Source of the DNA: Phoronis pallida
Lineage: Eukaryota; Phoronida; Phoronidae
DNA length: 11,972 bases
Direction: 5' to 3'
NCBI GenBank assembly: GCA_028565715.1
Contig: JAOXYC010195354.1
Coordinates: 1-11,972, forward strand
The position numbers were made by a program, and so were the translations under genes. The notes beneath the pieces are model-generated. The model worked only from the letters and a program-made list of their open reading frames with translations, was not told where the DNA came from and did not search any database. Each line of letters opens with the position of its first letter. Positions within the stretch are counted from its first letter, which is position 1. Positions 1 through 7,332 of this stretch are shown in pieces.

Positions 1-7
1 TTCCAAG
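1..7 (+). other. possible 3' end of an exon (donor at window edge)
   Basis: The window opens with TTCCAAG followed directly by GTAAGG, a near-consensus splice donor. These bases could be the last nucleotides of an exon starting left of the window, possibly an upstream CUTA exon because the next convincing + strand acceptor is at 2391-2392. Nothing else supports it, and such a donor can occur by chance. Confidence 0.25.
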
Positions 8-71
8 GTAAGGCCCGTTTTTTCCACCGACACCAAAACGTTGCTAAAATACCACGGAGAAGCTCGCACTT

Positions 72-166
72 ACCCTACGAAAACAACATGGTGGTCCTAC
101 GACATCATAATCCTACGATTGCATAAAAAGACATAATAGTCCTACCACTGTTATAAAACGACATAC
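72..166. repeat. degenerate short repeats related to the adjacent palindrome
   Basis: This stretch carries several diverged copies of a motif close to GTCCTACGATT followed by a spacer and ATAAAACGACAT. The same motif, in the same orientation, fills the right arm of the palindrome that starts at 167. It therefore looks like an older part of the same repeat family. Spacing between copies is irregular, so it is a degenerate minisatellite at most. Confidence 0.6.
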
Positions 167-538
167 ATTGAGCATCATTGTCCAAAAAGTACACAACAAT
201 CTATCATGTCGTTTTATCAGAATCGTAGGACTTATGATGTCGTTTTATTGCTATCGTAGGACCAACATGTCGTTGGACCATCATGTCATTTTATCGGAAT
301 CGTAGGACTAGCTATGAGTATGATGATCATACTCATAGCTAGTCAGGACTACGATTCCGATAAAATGACATGATGGTCCAATGACATGTTGGTCCTACGA
401 TAGCGATAAAACAACATCATAGTCCTACGATTCTGATAAAACGTAATCATCGTCCTACGACATGTTGATGTTGATCCTACGATTGCGATAAAACGACATG
501 ATAGATTGTTGTGTACTTTTTGGACAATGATGCTCAAT
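167..538. mobile_element. 372-bp near-perfect palindrome (foldback/MITE-like element)
   Basis: The left arm (167-307) is repeated as reverse complement in the right arm (343-538). The outer 52 bases of the two arms are identical. The rest of the left arm matches with about three substitutions and small indels, apart from a 52-base segment present only in the right arm. The centre (308-342) is a perfect inverted repeat with 17-base arms and one unpaired base at 325. The arms are built from short repeats of the type CCTACGATTC...GATAAAACGACAT. There is no transposase frame; the short open frames crossing it are palindrome shadows. No clear target-site duplication flanks it (ACATAC left, ATCCAAC right). 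It most likely derives from a non-autonomous foldback transposon, but the family is not recognised. Confidence 0.8.
308..342. repeat. perfect inverted repeat at the palindrome centre
   Basis: CTAGCTATGAGTATGAT at 308-324 is followed by one base and its exact reverse complement at 326-342. It forms the tip of the larger 167-538 hairpin. Confidence 0.9.
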
Positions 539-1044
539 ATCCAACTAAGGAAATAAAAGGAAAGCTAAATATATACAGAATTTATTTATTTTTTGCGAAC
601 CTTTTAACATGTACTTCAAATGAAAAAAAGTGGTCAAAACAATTTTTGAGCATGGAATTTCCAAATTCACATTTAGCAAATATCAAAATATCTTGTTTAT
701 CTTTTGACAATTGACGTATAAAAATTAAATTGCACTGTTTAATACCGACTGTGATTAAAATAAAGTAAAATATGTATATTTTTTGTTATAACAATAAGTC
801 ATCTTCATTGCAAATTCAATTAAGATGCTACCCTCATATTTGGAGTGGGGGTTAAAACAACTCGAAAAATATCTTTATGAAAATCTCTTTGTATTCAAAA
901 GTTTGTGTGAAAAACTACCCGAAAGTTGGCGTCCCTATGACTTCGAAGTTAAGCTGCGCGGTTACCCGCAGACATTTAAAAGACATATGGCATTAATAGT
1001 GTTTTTAAAATTTTCTTTTGAAAACAAATAAAATGAAGTTGAAA

Positions 1045-1165
1045 AAGAAACAATTATTAAAATATTTTTTTGTAATTCACGTTTCAAGATGACGATTTCA
1101 AAAATTGTTTAAGAAACAATTATTAAAATATTTTTCTGCAATTCACATTTCAAGATGAGGATTTC
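1045..1165. repeat. tandem duplication, 66-bp period
   Basis: The 55 bases at 1045-1099, beginning AAGAAACAATTATTAAAATA, recur at 1111-1165 with four substitutions and no indels. The 11 bases between the copies are not clearly repeated. It is a simple two-copy local duplication in AT-rich DNA. Confidence 0.85.
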
Positions 1166-1267
1166 TGATTGTGCAATATTCAAATTATTTTAAATAATTT
1201 GCAAATAACACTGTCGTTTTTTTTAAATTGTCTTTTTCTGGAAAAACGCTTGTTAAAAAGTTTCTCA

Positions 1268-1287
1268 CTTTTTTGGGACACCCGATA
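1268..1287 (-). repeat. possible single DNA-transposon terminus
   Basis: Read on the - strand, this is TATCGGGTGTCCCAAAAAAG. It resembles the start of Tc1/mariner-type inverted repeats, which often read GGGTGTCCC followed by an A run next to a TA target. No matching opposite end was found within the window, so this would be a truncated or decayed end. Chance similarity in AT-rich DNA is possible. Confidence 0.3.
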
Positions 1288-1756
1288 TTTTTTATTTACC
1301 CCGTTATTCTCAAAGAAAGATTAAATTAGTTGTTACATTTGCCATTGAGACATGGCAACTGCAAATGAGCTCGATGGTGGGCCTGTTTTGAAATTTGAAA
1401 AAAAATTGGACTTGAAAACTTTTTTGAACTAAGAAAATAATTAACTGAGATACATTTTTAAAAAAAAAATTTAGTTTCAAGCTTTTTTAAAAACTGCTCT
1501 TTAATTACTTCAGGCATGATACATAACAACGGACATAATGGGGCGGAATTATGTCTTTAAATGTCCACAGAAGCGCAAAACGGACATAAATACATCAGAT
1601 TTCAGATTCAGTCTTTATTAAAAATAACTATTTTGGGACTCTGTGAAGGTGTAGGCTACTGCAATTTGCATTGCATTGTAATTGCATTTTTTGTTTGTAT
1701 ATTAAGTTTGCAAACTAGCCAACTCAACTTCGGTGTCAGTGAACTTTCAGCACATG

Positions 1757-1848
1757 TTCAAACCATGGGAACACATTTCCTCACCCGTCTTTTTCTTTCT
1801 TTTATGTGTGAAAAAGACAGGTGAAAAAATTTGTTCACGTGGTTCCAA
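1757..1848. repeat. imperfect inverted repeat (39-base arms)
   Basis: Bases 1757-1795, ending in CCGTCTTTTTC, pair with 1810-1848, starting GAAAAAGACAGG. The match is about 31 of 39 positions with no gaps, and the loop is 14 bases. It could be a worn MITE or a hairpin from local inversion. No target-site duplication was identified. Confidence 0.6.
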
Positions 1849-2181
1849 CGGCTTAAGTCACAATATTTTGACTCAATTGTAACATGATGGCTAAATGTGT
1901 GAAGCACCTCAATCACTCCTGATGTCACCCTAAGTCTCTAAGATCTAAGAATATTTAACAAGCCTATGTTGACCTAGGTAGCAATTAGGTATTGACTCAT
2001 AGTTGTAAACATCGCGCTAATCAATTCTAACAATAGCCTGGGCATCTCAGTATAATTACGCGATTGATATAGATGTCTCTAACATGTCTTTTTAGACATT
2101 TTAGTTTTGAATAAATTGATTGTAACTTGTTTTTTGAAAGAGACAGAAATAAAGTGCTATTTATTTATTTTTTTATTTTAG
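1849..2181. other. intergenic or intronic AT-rich sequence
   Basis: No coding sequence or repeat family is recognised here. It ends in a T-rich tract followed by TTTTAG at 2176-2181, a plausible polypyrimidine tract and acceptor for the block that follows. Confidence 0.4.
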
Positions 2182-2321
2182 ATCACGAACTGATTTCGTG
2201 TCGGGTCTTGTTCAAGCTGGTTCTGGTAGTGGTGATCGACTTGTGCGTTTGAAAGGATTTAGACAAGTGGCCTGTTTCGACCGGGGTTTCCACGGACCCA
2301 AGCATGAACTTCAGTGATGCT
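2182..2321 (+). other. unassigned exon-like block upstream of CUTA
   Basis: This block is clearly less AT-rich and richer in CpG than its surroundings. It starts after a T-rich tract and TTTTAG. One frame is open from 2183 to a TGA at 2315-2317 (44 codons, for example GLVQAGSGSGDRLVRLKGF). Another frame has ATG at 2304 followed by AACTTCAGTGATGCT, then GTGTGT at 2322, which could be a weak donor in the right phase for the next CUTA exon. That would make a 71-base intron, only 42 bases before the nearby 29-bp duplication, which is unusually short. It could be a 5' UTR exon of CUTA, the end of another gene, or a repeat fragment. Confidence 0.3.
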
Positions 2322-2347
2322 GTGTGTACGATACATATAATTGACAT

Positions 2348-2405
2348 TGCATTTACTTTTTAGATTCTTCTAATAATGCATTTACTTTTTAGATTCTTCT
2401 AATAA
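2348..2405. repeat. perfect 29-bp tandem duplication spanning a splice acceptor
   Basis: The 29 bases at 2348-2376, which include TGCATTTACTTTTTAG, are repeated without change at 2377-2405. Each copy carries a pyrimidine tract and AG (2362-2363 and 2391-2392), so the acceptor of the first visible CUTA exon exists twice, 29 bases apart. Because 29 is not a multiple of three, the two acceptors give different reading frames. Confidence 0.95.
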
Positions 2406-2550
2406 CGAGTGTTGTGTCTATGCCTGTGATTGGTCACATTGTTCGCCGCATCATTTCCAGCATGGCATCGACCAATAGCATCGCTGCAGAACAGTTCTCT
2501 ATTGCATTTGTCACGGTACCAAATATGGAAACAGGGAAAGCAATTGCACG
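2393..2550 (+). CDS. CUTA: CUTA first visible exon
   Basis: The acceptor is at 2391-2392 and the donor is GTAAAC at 2551. The exon encodes the hydrophobic N-terminal stretch, in-frame methionines at 2420 and 2462, and the first core strand through TVPNMETGKAIA. It ends two bases into an arginine codon. The 5' boundary could shift to 2364 if the duplicated acceptor is used, which breaks the frame. Confidence 0.85.
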
Positions 2551-5500
2551 GTAAACATTTTCTTTGAGCCTTTAGGATGTTTTTAAAAGTTCCGCCACTA
2601 AACAGCTAGTTTTAGTATGAAAATGAGATCTCCGTGTTCGAAGCACAGTCCATGCAGCAATTTAATAAGGTGGATAGATCACTTTGTATATAACCTGGCT
2701 GACACCTGACTTAAATTAAAATAAAATTGAATCGAAAAATGAGAAGAACTGAAAACTATGATATCTTAAGCAAATGAATTTGAAAAACCCTCTGTTTATT
2801 ACAGTTCATGTGAAAACAATTTATTATAGGCAAGGCAACAAATTTTAAGTCGATGTCACTATTTGCGTTTACCTAGTATTTCCTTTCAAGAATTTGTTTG
2901 GAACCATTAATCATAACATGGCCTCCTATGTCATGGGCCTCGATCTTTTCAGAGAGCCACTATTTTATAAGTTATCAATTAATTTGTACTCACTTTAAAA
3001 CACTGTATATTGCAGAGGTTTGGTTGAGAAGAAACTAGCAGGCTGTGTACAGATTATACCTTCAATGACATCAGTGTAAGTAGTTCAGTCAGGTAAACGT
3101 CAAGCCCAGTTTTTTTATTCTGGGAAAAACTATTATTTCAAGTTAAAGTATAAGACGTGTGATCAGTGACTTATTTGTTATAAGTCGCATAAATTACAAT
3201 AAAGTGAAACACGATAATTTAAAAATTAATTATGGGTTTTTACCGGCAAGTTTGGAAATATCTTTTTGTAATAATGATAATATCCAGGTATATTTAGCAC
3301 CTTTTATTCAAAGCGCTTTACAATTGTATACATTGTTACCCAGTCTGCAGAGCTCAGTGTTGACTCATTTCCCCAACTGGGTTCGAACTGGTCACCTCCA
3401 AGTTAAAAAAGGCACATACTTACAACTTAGCCAACAGCAACGCCTTTTCCATGTTCACAAGTGCATTTTAATCAGTGGTAAATATCTTTTTTCAATTGAA
3501 CAAGTAATAATTACGGTAGTATCAACAACAATGTTTCACCAACCGGATACCTACGCAACATTCAACTTATGGTAAAACATTTTTTTTCAGTTACGAATGG
3601 GAAGGAAAAATTGAAGAGGATGCTGAACTACTGTTGGTGAGTTGTGTTCAAACTTATGTGACTTTGTGTTGCAATCAAAAACCCATGAGCATCACTTTTA
3701 ACAATGGATAGGATAGTCTTTATTTATTACCAATGCAATTATGTCTACACCTTTTGTATGCGTTGTAGTTAGCTAAGAAAAATGTAAGAAATGCATTTTT
3801 TTGCAAAAAGTGACTAACAAAAAAGAATTTTTTACAATTAAAATTCAATTTGAATACTCGCATTCTTTGCCACTTTTCGTTTGATATGTCATTGAGCAAA
3901 TCATGTACATTAGTTTGCCAAGCTGCTCATGATTGGTAATTTAAAATATGGTGTGTGCAGCTCCAAATTGGTCTGTTCAGCTAGTTTCTCTACAAACCAT
4001 TGATTTATTACTTTTACGGCTATGAATAATATTAAAGACTTTCCATCTGTACAAATCATGATGGTTTCCTTTAAATATTCCATGTGTTGTATTTATATAT
4101 TGATTGTGAAGGTTGTGCCTCAACCTATGTTGGTAAAACATCTTAAGCAAGTGTCCCCTGATTACTCTTTCAGGAGGAATTTTCAGTATTTTTAAATGGC
4201 AATTGAAAATATCATGCATTTTAATAGAACTTTTATTTTTTTCTCAGATTGCAAAAACAAGAACAAGTAGGATTGAAGACTTGTCAAATTATGTGAGGTT
4301 TGTTATGTAGATAATTTATGTAGACACTTTCATTTGATTGATTGTGTAACAAATGCAATCCAAGTGTTTCATTTGACCACTGGAGATGATACTTCTGCGT
4401 CCTGACTTCCTTACTTTTAAAATGCCAGTTATAAGTCTAATCACTGGACTCGCCAATTAATTTTCTCCCTTCATCCTAATTGGTCTCTGACATCACGACG
4501 GCTAGGGAGAAAATAAATCAGTGAGTACAGTGATTAGATTTATAACTCTACTGAATTGACGATCTACCTGGATGTCTCATAATCTACATCATATACCAAT
4601 TGATTCTTTTTATTTCCGATGTCTTAATGCCCCAGACTCTACAACTAAATCAGGATGGATAAGTGTTAAATGTTGAAGACAGAAAAATTGGTAACTGAGC
4701 TGGGATCTGATCTGATATTTGTATTGATATTCAACTCAAATTGAATGAGTGTCACTGTTAACAATAGATGAAATAGAAGAAAAGTAAAGATGATAGATAA
4801 CATTGTGTCTATGCGTAGGGAAATGTGCATAAACTTTGTTATAAAAAGTGGAGTTCCGAATTTGTCTGCGTTTTCAAAATTCAGCACTTTCAGCAGATAA
4901 AAGTGCTGCATTAATCTAAAATTTAGCTTTAGTAATGAACATAGTATGACACTGTGACTGTAACATATTTAGCCTGTTTATCACAGTTGTGCTTGGTTTG
5001 ACAGTGTAGGATGCAGTAATCATTATTATGACAACTTTATAAATCTGCAACCATTTCATCATATCACGTGACCTAATTCCTTCAACTGAGGAAAATGTTT
5101 TTAAAAAATGTTTCATGGCCCGACTGGGGCTCAAACCCTGACCCTCCTGATTACTAGACAAGGGCTCTGCCACTGAGCCAGCTGGCCAAGACGATACATT
5201 TTTACGACGTCTTTTTTTTCAGTCAGACCCACCCTTATGATGTGCCACAAGTGACAGCAACCAAGGTTAGTGCTGGAGTCTTACATTTTACATGAAATTG
5301 ATTTTTTCCTATGTGCAAATTGACATTTTGAATGCATCAACTTTTGACTTGTAGCGATTGTGTCTTTTTTTACACTAAAAAGTTTTTTTAAAGTATTCGG
5401 TATTTTAGTTTGGACTTTTTTCCCCATCTTTTTTACAATGAAAGCTGTTTAATAGAACTTTTAAAAAAGGTTTTTTAAAAAAATATTTATTAAGTTATTT

Positions 5501-5664
5501 TGAATAAGTCCTGCCAGTATGACATGATGATATTTTTAAAAGGTTCAAAGCCATTTCACATAGCAAGTTCAAGTATTAACGTATATTTATTTGAATTTCA
5601 GATGAGCGGAGGACTACCTGCTTATTTAGACTGGCTGGGAACTGTTGTACCTGAGAAGGCATAA
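2420..5664 (+). CDS. CUTA: CutA homolog, six visible exons
   Basis: Joining 2393-2550, 3016-3075, 3591-3636, 4248-4297, 5223-5265 and 5602-5664 gives a CutA-family protein. These are small trimeric ferredoxin-fold proteins, linked to copper tolerance in bacteria and to acetylcholinesterase anchoring in mammals. Family landmarks in order are SIAFVTVPN (first strand), CVQIIPSMTSVYEWEGKIEE, LLIAKTRTSRIEDL, HPYDVPQVTAT and AYLDWLG near the C-terminus. All junctions are GT-AG and keep frame. Translation from ATG 2462 gives 116 residues; from the in-frame ATG 2420, 130 residues. The frame stays open to the acceptor at 2391-2392 and adds a hydrophobic stretch (ILLITSVVSMPVIG, then RR), like the membrane-anchor N-terminus of some animal CutA proteins, so a further upstream exon probably holds the real start. 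The gene converges with ATF6. Confidence 0.92.
2551..3015 (+). other. CUTA intron 1
   Basis: 465 bases, GTAAAC to TTGCAG. AT-rich, with no supported internal gene or repeat. A short TTCGAAGCACA motif near 2638 faintly resembles a pol III B box but has no partner A box. Confidence 0.7.
3016..3075 (+). CDS. CUTA: CUTA exon 2
   Basis: Bounded by TTGCAG and GTAAGT. It encodes GLVEKKLAGCVQIIPSMTS, the helix and strand region with the conserved Cys-Val pair, and ends two bases into the Val before YEW. Confidence 0.92.
3269..3452 (-). mobile_element. tRNA-derived SINE in CUTA intron 2
   Basis: Read on the - strand, an A-box-like TTGGCTAAGTTGT (3434-3422) precedes a B-box-like GTTCGAACCC (3388-3379), the pol III promoter layout of a tRNA. 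Further down is TAAAGCGCTTTGA (3320-3308), a motif common near the 3' end of animal SINEs of the Deu/core type. The element ends in a short ATT-rich tail near 3280-3269. The 5' boundary (about 3441-3452) is approximate. The 138-codon + strand frame over this area is a shadow. Confidence 0.75.
3591..3636 (+). CDS. CUTA: CUTA exon 3
   Basis: It follows a T-rich tract and CAG and ends at GTGAGT. It encodes YEWEGKIEEDAELLL, the most diagnostic CutA segment (Tyr-Glu-Trp, then acidic, then hydrophobic), and ends in phase 0. Confidence 0.94.
3637..4247 (+). other. CUTA intron 3
   Basis: 611 bases, GTGAGT to TTCTCAG. No repeat or gene is supported. The 80-codon - strand frame within it (3977-4219) has no recognisable features. 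Confidence 0.75.
4248..4297 (+). CDS. CUTA: CUTA exon 4
   Basis: Acceptor TTCTCAG and donor GTTTGT. It encodes IAKTRTSRIEDLSNYV, the central strand and helix of the CutA fold, ending two bases into the following codon. Confidence 0.92.
4427..4547. mobile_element. 121-bp MITE-like element
   Basis: The 44 bases at 4427-4470, starting AGTTATAAGTCTAATCACTG, match the reverse complement of 4504-4547 at roughly 80 to 85 percent without gaps. About 33 bases lie between. The size, terminal inverted repeats and lack of coding fit a non-autonomous DNA transposon. No convincing target-site duplication is visible, so the superfamily is unknown. Confidence 0.7.
5117..5187 (-). mobile_element. tRNA-derived SINE head or tRNA pseudogene in CUTA intron 4
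   Basis: On the - strand the sequence runs from GGCC at 5187 through TGGCTCAGTGG (A box, 5180-5170) to GGTTTGAGCCC (B box, 5137-5127) and ends with GGGCC. Length and box spacing fit a tRNA. Acceptor, D, anticodon and T arms can be drawn, but the acceptor and anticodon stems have mismatches, so an active tRNA is unlikely. A SINE body may continue to about 5018, where TAATAATG could be a degraded tail. Confidence 0.7.
5223..5265 (+). CDS. CUTA: CUTA exon 5
   Basis: Follows a run of Ts and CAG, and ends at GTTAGT. It encodes QTHPYDVPQVTATK. The HPYDVP motif corresponds to the family's HPYEVPE-type signature near the proposed metal or ligand site. Confidence 0.93.
5266..5601 (+). other. CUTA intron 5
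   Basis: 336 AT-rich bases from GTTAGT to TTTCAG. Nothing further is recognised in it. Confidence 0.75.
5602..5664 (+). CDS. CUTA: CUTA last exon with stop
   Basis: Acceptor TTTCAG, then MSGGLPAYLDWLGTVVPEKA and TAA at 5662-5664. The AYLDWL segment aligns with the YLxWI C-terminal helix of CutA proteins. The ATG at its start is an internal Met, not an initiator. Confidence 0.92.
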   Translation: MSGGLPAYLDWLGTVVPEKA

Positions 5665-5890
5665 GATACTTTACATGTCTGAATATAAGACTACTGTCAA
5701 CACCAACACGTAAGACAATCTCAAGTTAAATCATTGAGTTTTTCAGACGTACATAATGATGGACTGTTTAAAGCATTATCATACAGAAAATAAAACATGT
5801 ACGAGAGCAGCATACGCATATGTTTAAAGATGTGTGATCTATAAAAATGGCGACTTTTGTGACAATACATAGAGGATAATTAACTAGTGT

Positions 5891-5918
5891 CATTGAATAA
5901 TAAATTTATTATGCAATG
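5891..5918. terminator. palindromic poly(A) signal usable on both strands
   Basis: A 28-base palindrome with one mismatched pair (5896 against 5913). Its core AATAAATTTATT (5899-5910) supplies AATAAA on both the + strand (5899-5904) and the - strand (5910-5905). It sits between two converging genes. GT-rich sequence lies downstream on the + side, and a milder TGTATTGT on the - side. Confidence 0.6.
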
Positions 5919-6154
5919 ACGACGAGTTTGTTGTTCTTTTTCTCACATGAAACAGTGACGACGCGTTGTCGAAGAAAAAACGAGGAATTTTTGAGGGAGT
6001 ATGAATACAGTCATCCGTCAGAGTGTGTTATTTTCGATAATATATTTGAGATTACGATAGAAACGAACTGTGAATGTATTAAATAACTTTAAACTCTGTG
6101 AACATGGATTATAACCCTTTGACTACGGATTATAAGTTTTTGTGAAGCGCTTAG

Positions 6155-6160
6155 AATAAA
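6155..6160 (+). terminator. distal + strand poly(A) signal
   Basis: AATAAA preceding GT/T-rich sequence (TTAAGTTTGTTTTTATTT) at 6181-6198. It would serve a longer CUTA transcript. Confidence 0.4.
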
Positions 6161-6191
6161 TCAAGCAGTACAATATTCCTTTAAGTTTGTT

Positions 6192-6216
6192 TTTATTTAT
6201 TATTTACTCTTTTATT
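6192..6216 (-). terminator. cluster of ATF6 poly(A) signals
   Basis: AATAAA occurs on the - strand at 6216-6211, 6201-6196 and 6197-6192, about 1.1 kb past the ATF6 stop codon. These are the likely transcript end, placing it within roughly 50 bases of the distal CUTA signal on the other strand. Confidence 0.6.
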
Positions 6217-7332
6217 ACACAACCCCAAAACAAGACAGTAAATGTCAACAAACATCAAAATGAAGCTAACTTCAACAAATATGGTGTCATTGACAAATGA
6301 AATCATAATTCTACAATCTATTTTGCTCTCTGGAAGGTACATGGCGTGACGTCATCCTAGATTTCACATATACATGACAAGCACTGGCTTTTCTCATAAC
6401 ATCTTATCCAACCTGACCACAGCACACAATACAAAGAACATTACACACAAAAACAAATTTGGGTATTTTAAGTACGAGTTTTTATGCTAAAGGGTCAAAG
6501 TTTCAAGAATTGAAATTGCTACTTGCTTAGTAGTCCTTGAAAGCTTGTACGTCAGCCAAATGAATGTGACTTATTAATCATGAAATATGATTTCAGATTA
6601 CATATTTGCTAATTTGCAAATTAGAGTCACTCCCTTGCTGCAGGTCCCATGTACAATATGACAAAAAAATATTTCAACAAATAAACAGACATCAAAATAA
6701 TAAAAAATACATTTTAACAAATACAGACTTTTCTTTTGTTTAATTCAACATGCACTTACCGCACCTAGCTGATGTTGTACAATAATAAAATATAGACAAT
6801 TTCTGGTTTTAAAAAATTACTATACATTGGTATTCAAAGAAATAGTTTGCAAAATAAATGTAATTTACATTCTCTGGACCGCATAGTCATTTACTTAATG
6901 AATGGTTAGTATAAGAACTACAGATTAAAATACTAATAACTAAAGAGGATAAAGCAAATTATTTAAAGATACTGCGATATTCTTTAAAACAAAGAACAAA
7001 GGCACAATGCTTTATAAAAGTATTTACAATTTCTTATCATATATTTGAATAATATTCACATATATCTTATGTTGTAGAAAATATCCATTTCATGGAAAAT
7101 AATTAAATCTGAACAATATTCCCACAGCTGAACTGTCAACAACTTTTTTTGCATTAATGAAGATGTATTGCCGACATATACCAACAGCTGGAAATAAGTA
7201 GTTACTATTTAAGTATTTTTTTATACAATTGCAGCTAGACTTAACGGTATAAAATGATAAATGGTGTAAATTCTTATTACTTTCCATGTTAATAAAGGCT
7301 TGTTATAGGGACTCGTTTAGGTGACTTGTTAA
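6217..7332 (-). other. probable ATF6 3' UTR
   Basis: About 1.1 kb of AT-rich, non-coding sequence between the ATF6 stop and the first - strand AATAAA cluster. Its extent is inferred from the signals. It contains a perfect CRE octamer TGACGTCA at 6347-6354, of unknown meaning in this position. The 65-codon frame at 7090-7287 has no support. Confidence 0.6.

Larger units (their letters stand above)
541..1756. other. AT-rich region without a recognisable gene
   Basis: About 1.2 kb of AT-rich sequence with many poly-A and poly-T runs. A 68-codon frame at 825-1031 begins MLPSYLEWGLKQLEKYL and contains KLPESWRPYDFEVKLRGYP. It resembles no family I can name, is not flanked by convincing splice sites, and could be a relic of a mobile element. 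An 87-codon frame at 1561-1824 also looks non-coding. The region holds a 66-bp tandem duplication and a transposon-end-like motif, listed separately. Confidence 0.5.
4298..5222 (+). other. CUTA intron 4
   Basis: 925 bases, the longest CUTA intron, from GTTTGT to a long T tract and CAG. It contains the MITE-like element at 4427-4547 and the tRNA-derived sequence at 5117-5187. The two short - strand frames at 4666-5173 are not supported as genes. Confidence 0.8.
5665..6190 (+). other. CUTA 3' UTR and convergent intergenic zone
   Basis: No coding sequence. Candidate + strand AATAAA signals lie at 5789-5794, 5899-5904 and 6155-6160. The second is followed within about 25 to 40 bases by a GT- and T-rich stretch (GAGTTTGTTGTTCTTTTTCT), the best arrangement for cleavage, so the CUTA transcript probably ends near 5920. 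The third signal would extend it to the ATF6 end. Confidence 0.6.

Noticed and set aside
349-714. Open frames of 62 and 67 codons across the palindrome's right arm
   Set aside because: They follow the inverted and short repeats and carry no domain. They are artefacts of repeat sequence without stops.
825-1031. 68-codon + strand frame as a gene or exon
   Set aside because: The composition is somewhat coding-like in the middle, but there is no family match I can name, no convincing splice sites, and AT-rich repeats on both sides.
2304-2321. MNFSDA as the CUTA start exon joined to 2393
   Set aside because: The phase fits, but the donor (GTGTGT) is weak and the intron would be 71 bases, only 42 before the 29-bp duplication, shorter than normal animal introns. 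Kept only as a possibility.
2630-2650. Possible pol III B box (TTCGAAGCACA) in CUTA intron 1
   Set aside because: No matching A box at the right distance on either strand, and no tail motif.
3159-3575. 138-codon + strand frame
   Set aside because: It lies wholly inside CUTA intron 2 and runs antisense through the SINE. The CUTA exons on both sides join in phase without it.
4916-5173. 85-codon - strand frame in CUTA intron 4
   Set aside because: It starts in the tRNA-derived sequence and continues into unremarkable AT-rich DNA. No domain and no splice context.
5117-5187. Functional tRNA gene
   Set aside because: The pol III boxes are good but the acceptor and anticodon stems have mismatches, and the sequence sits in an intron as expected for a SINE head.
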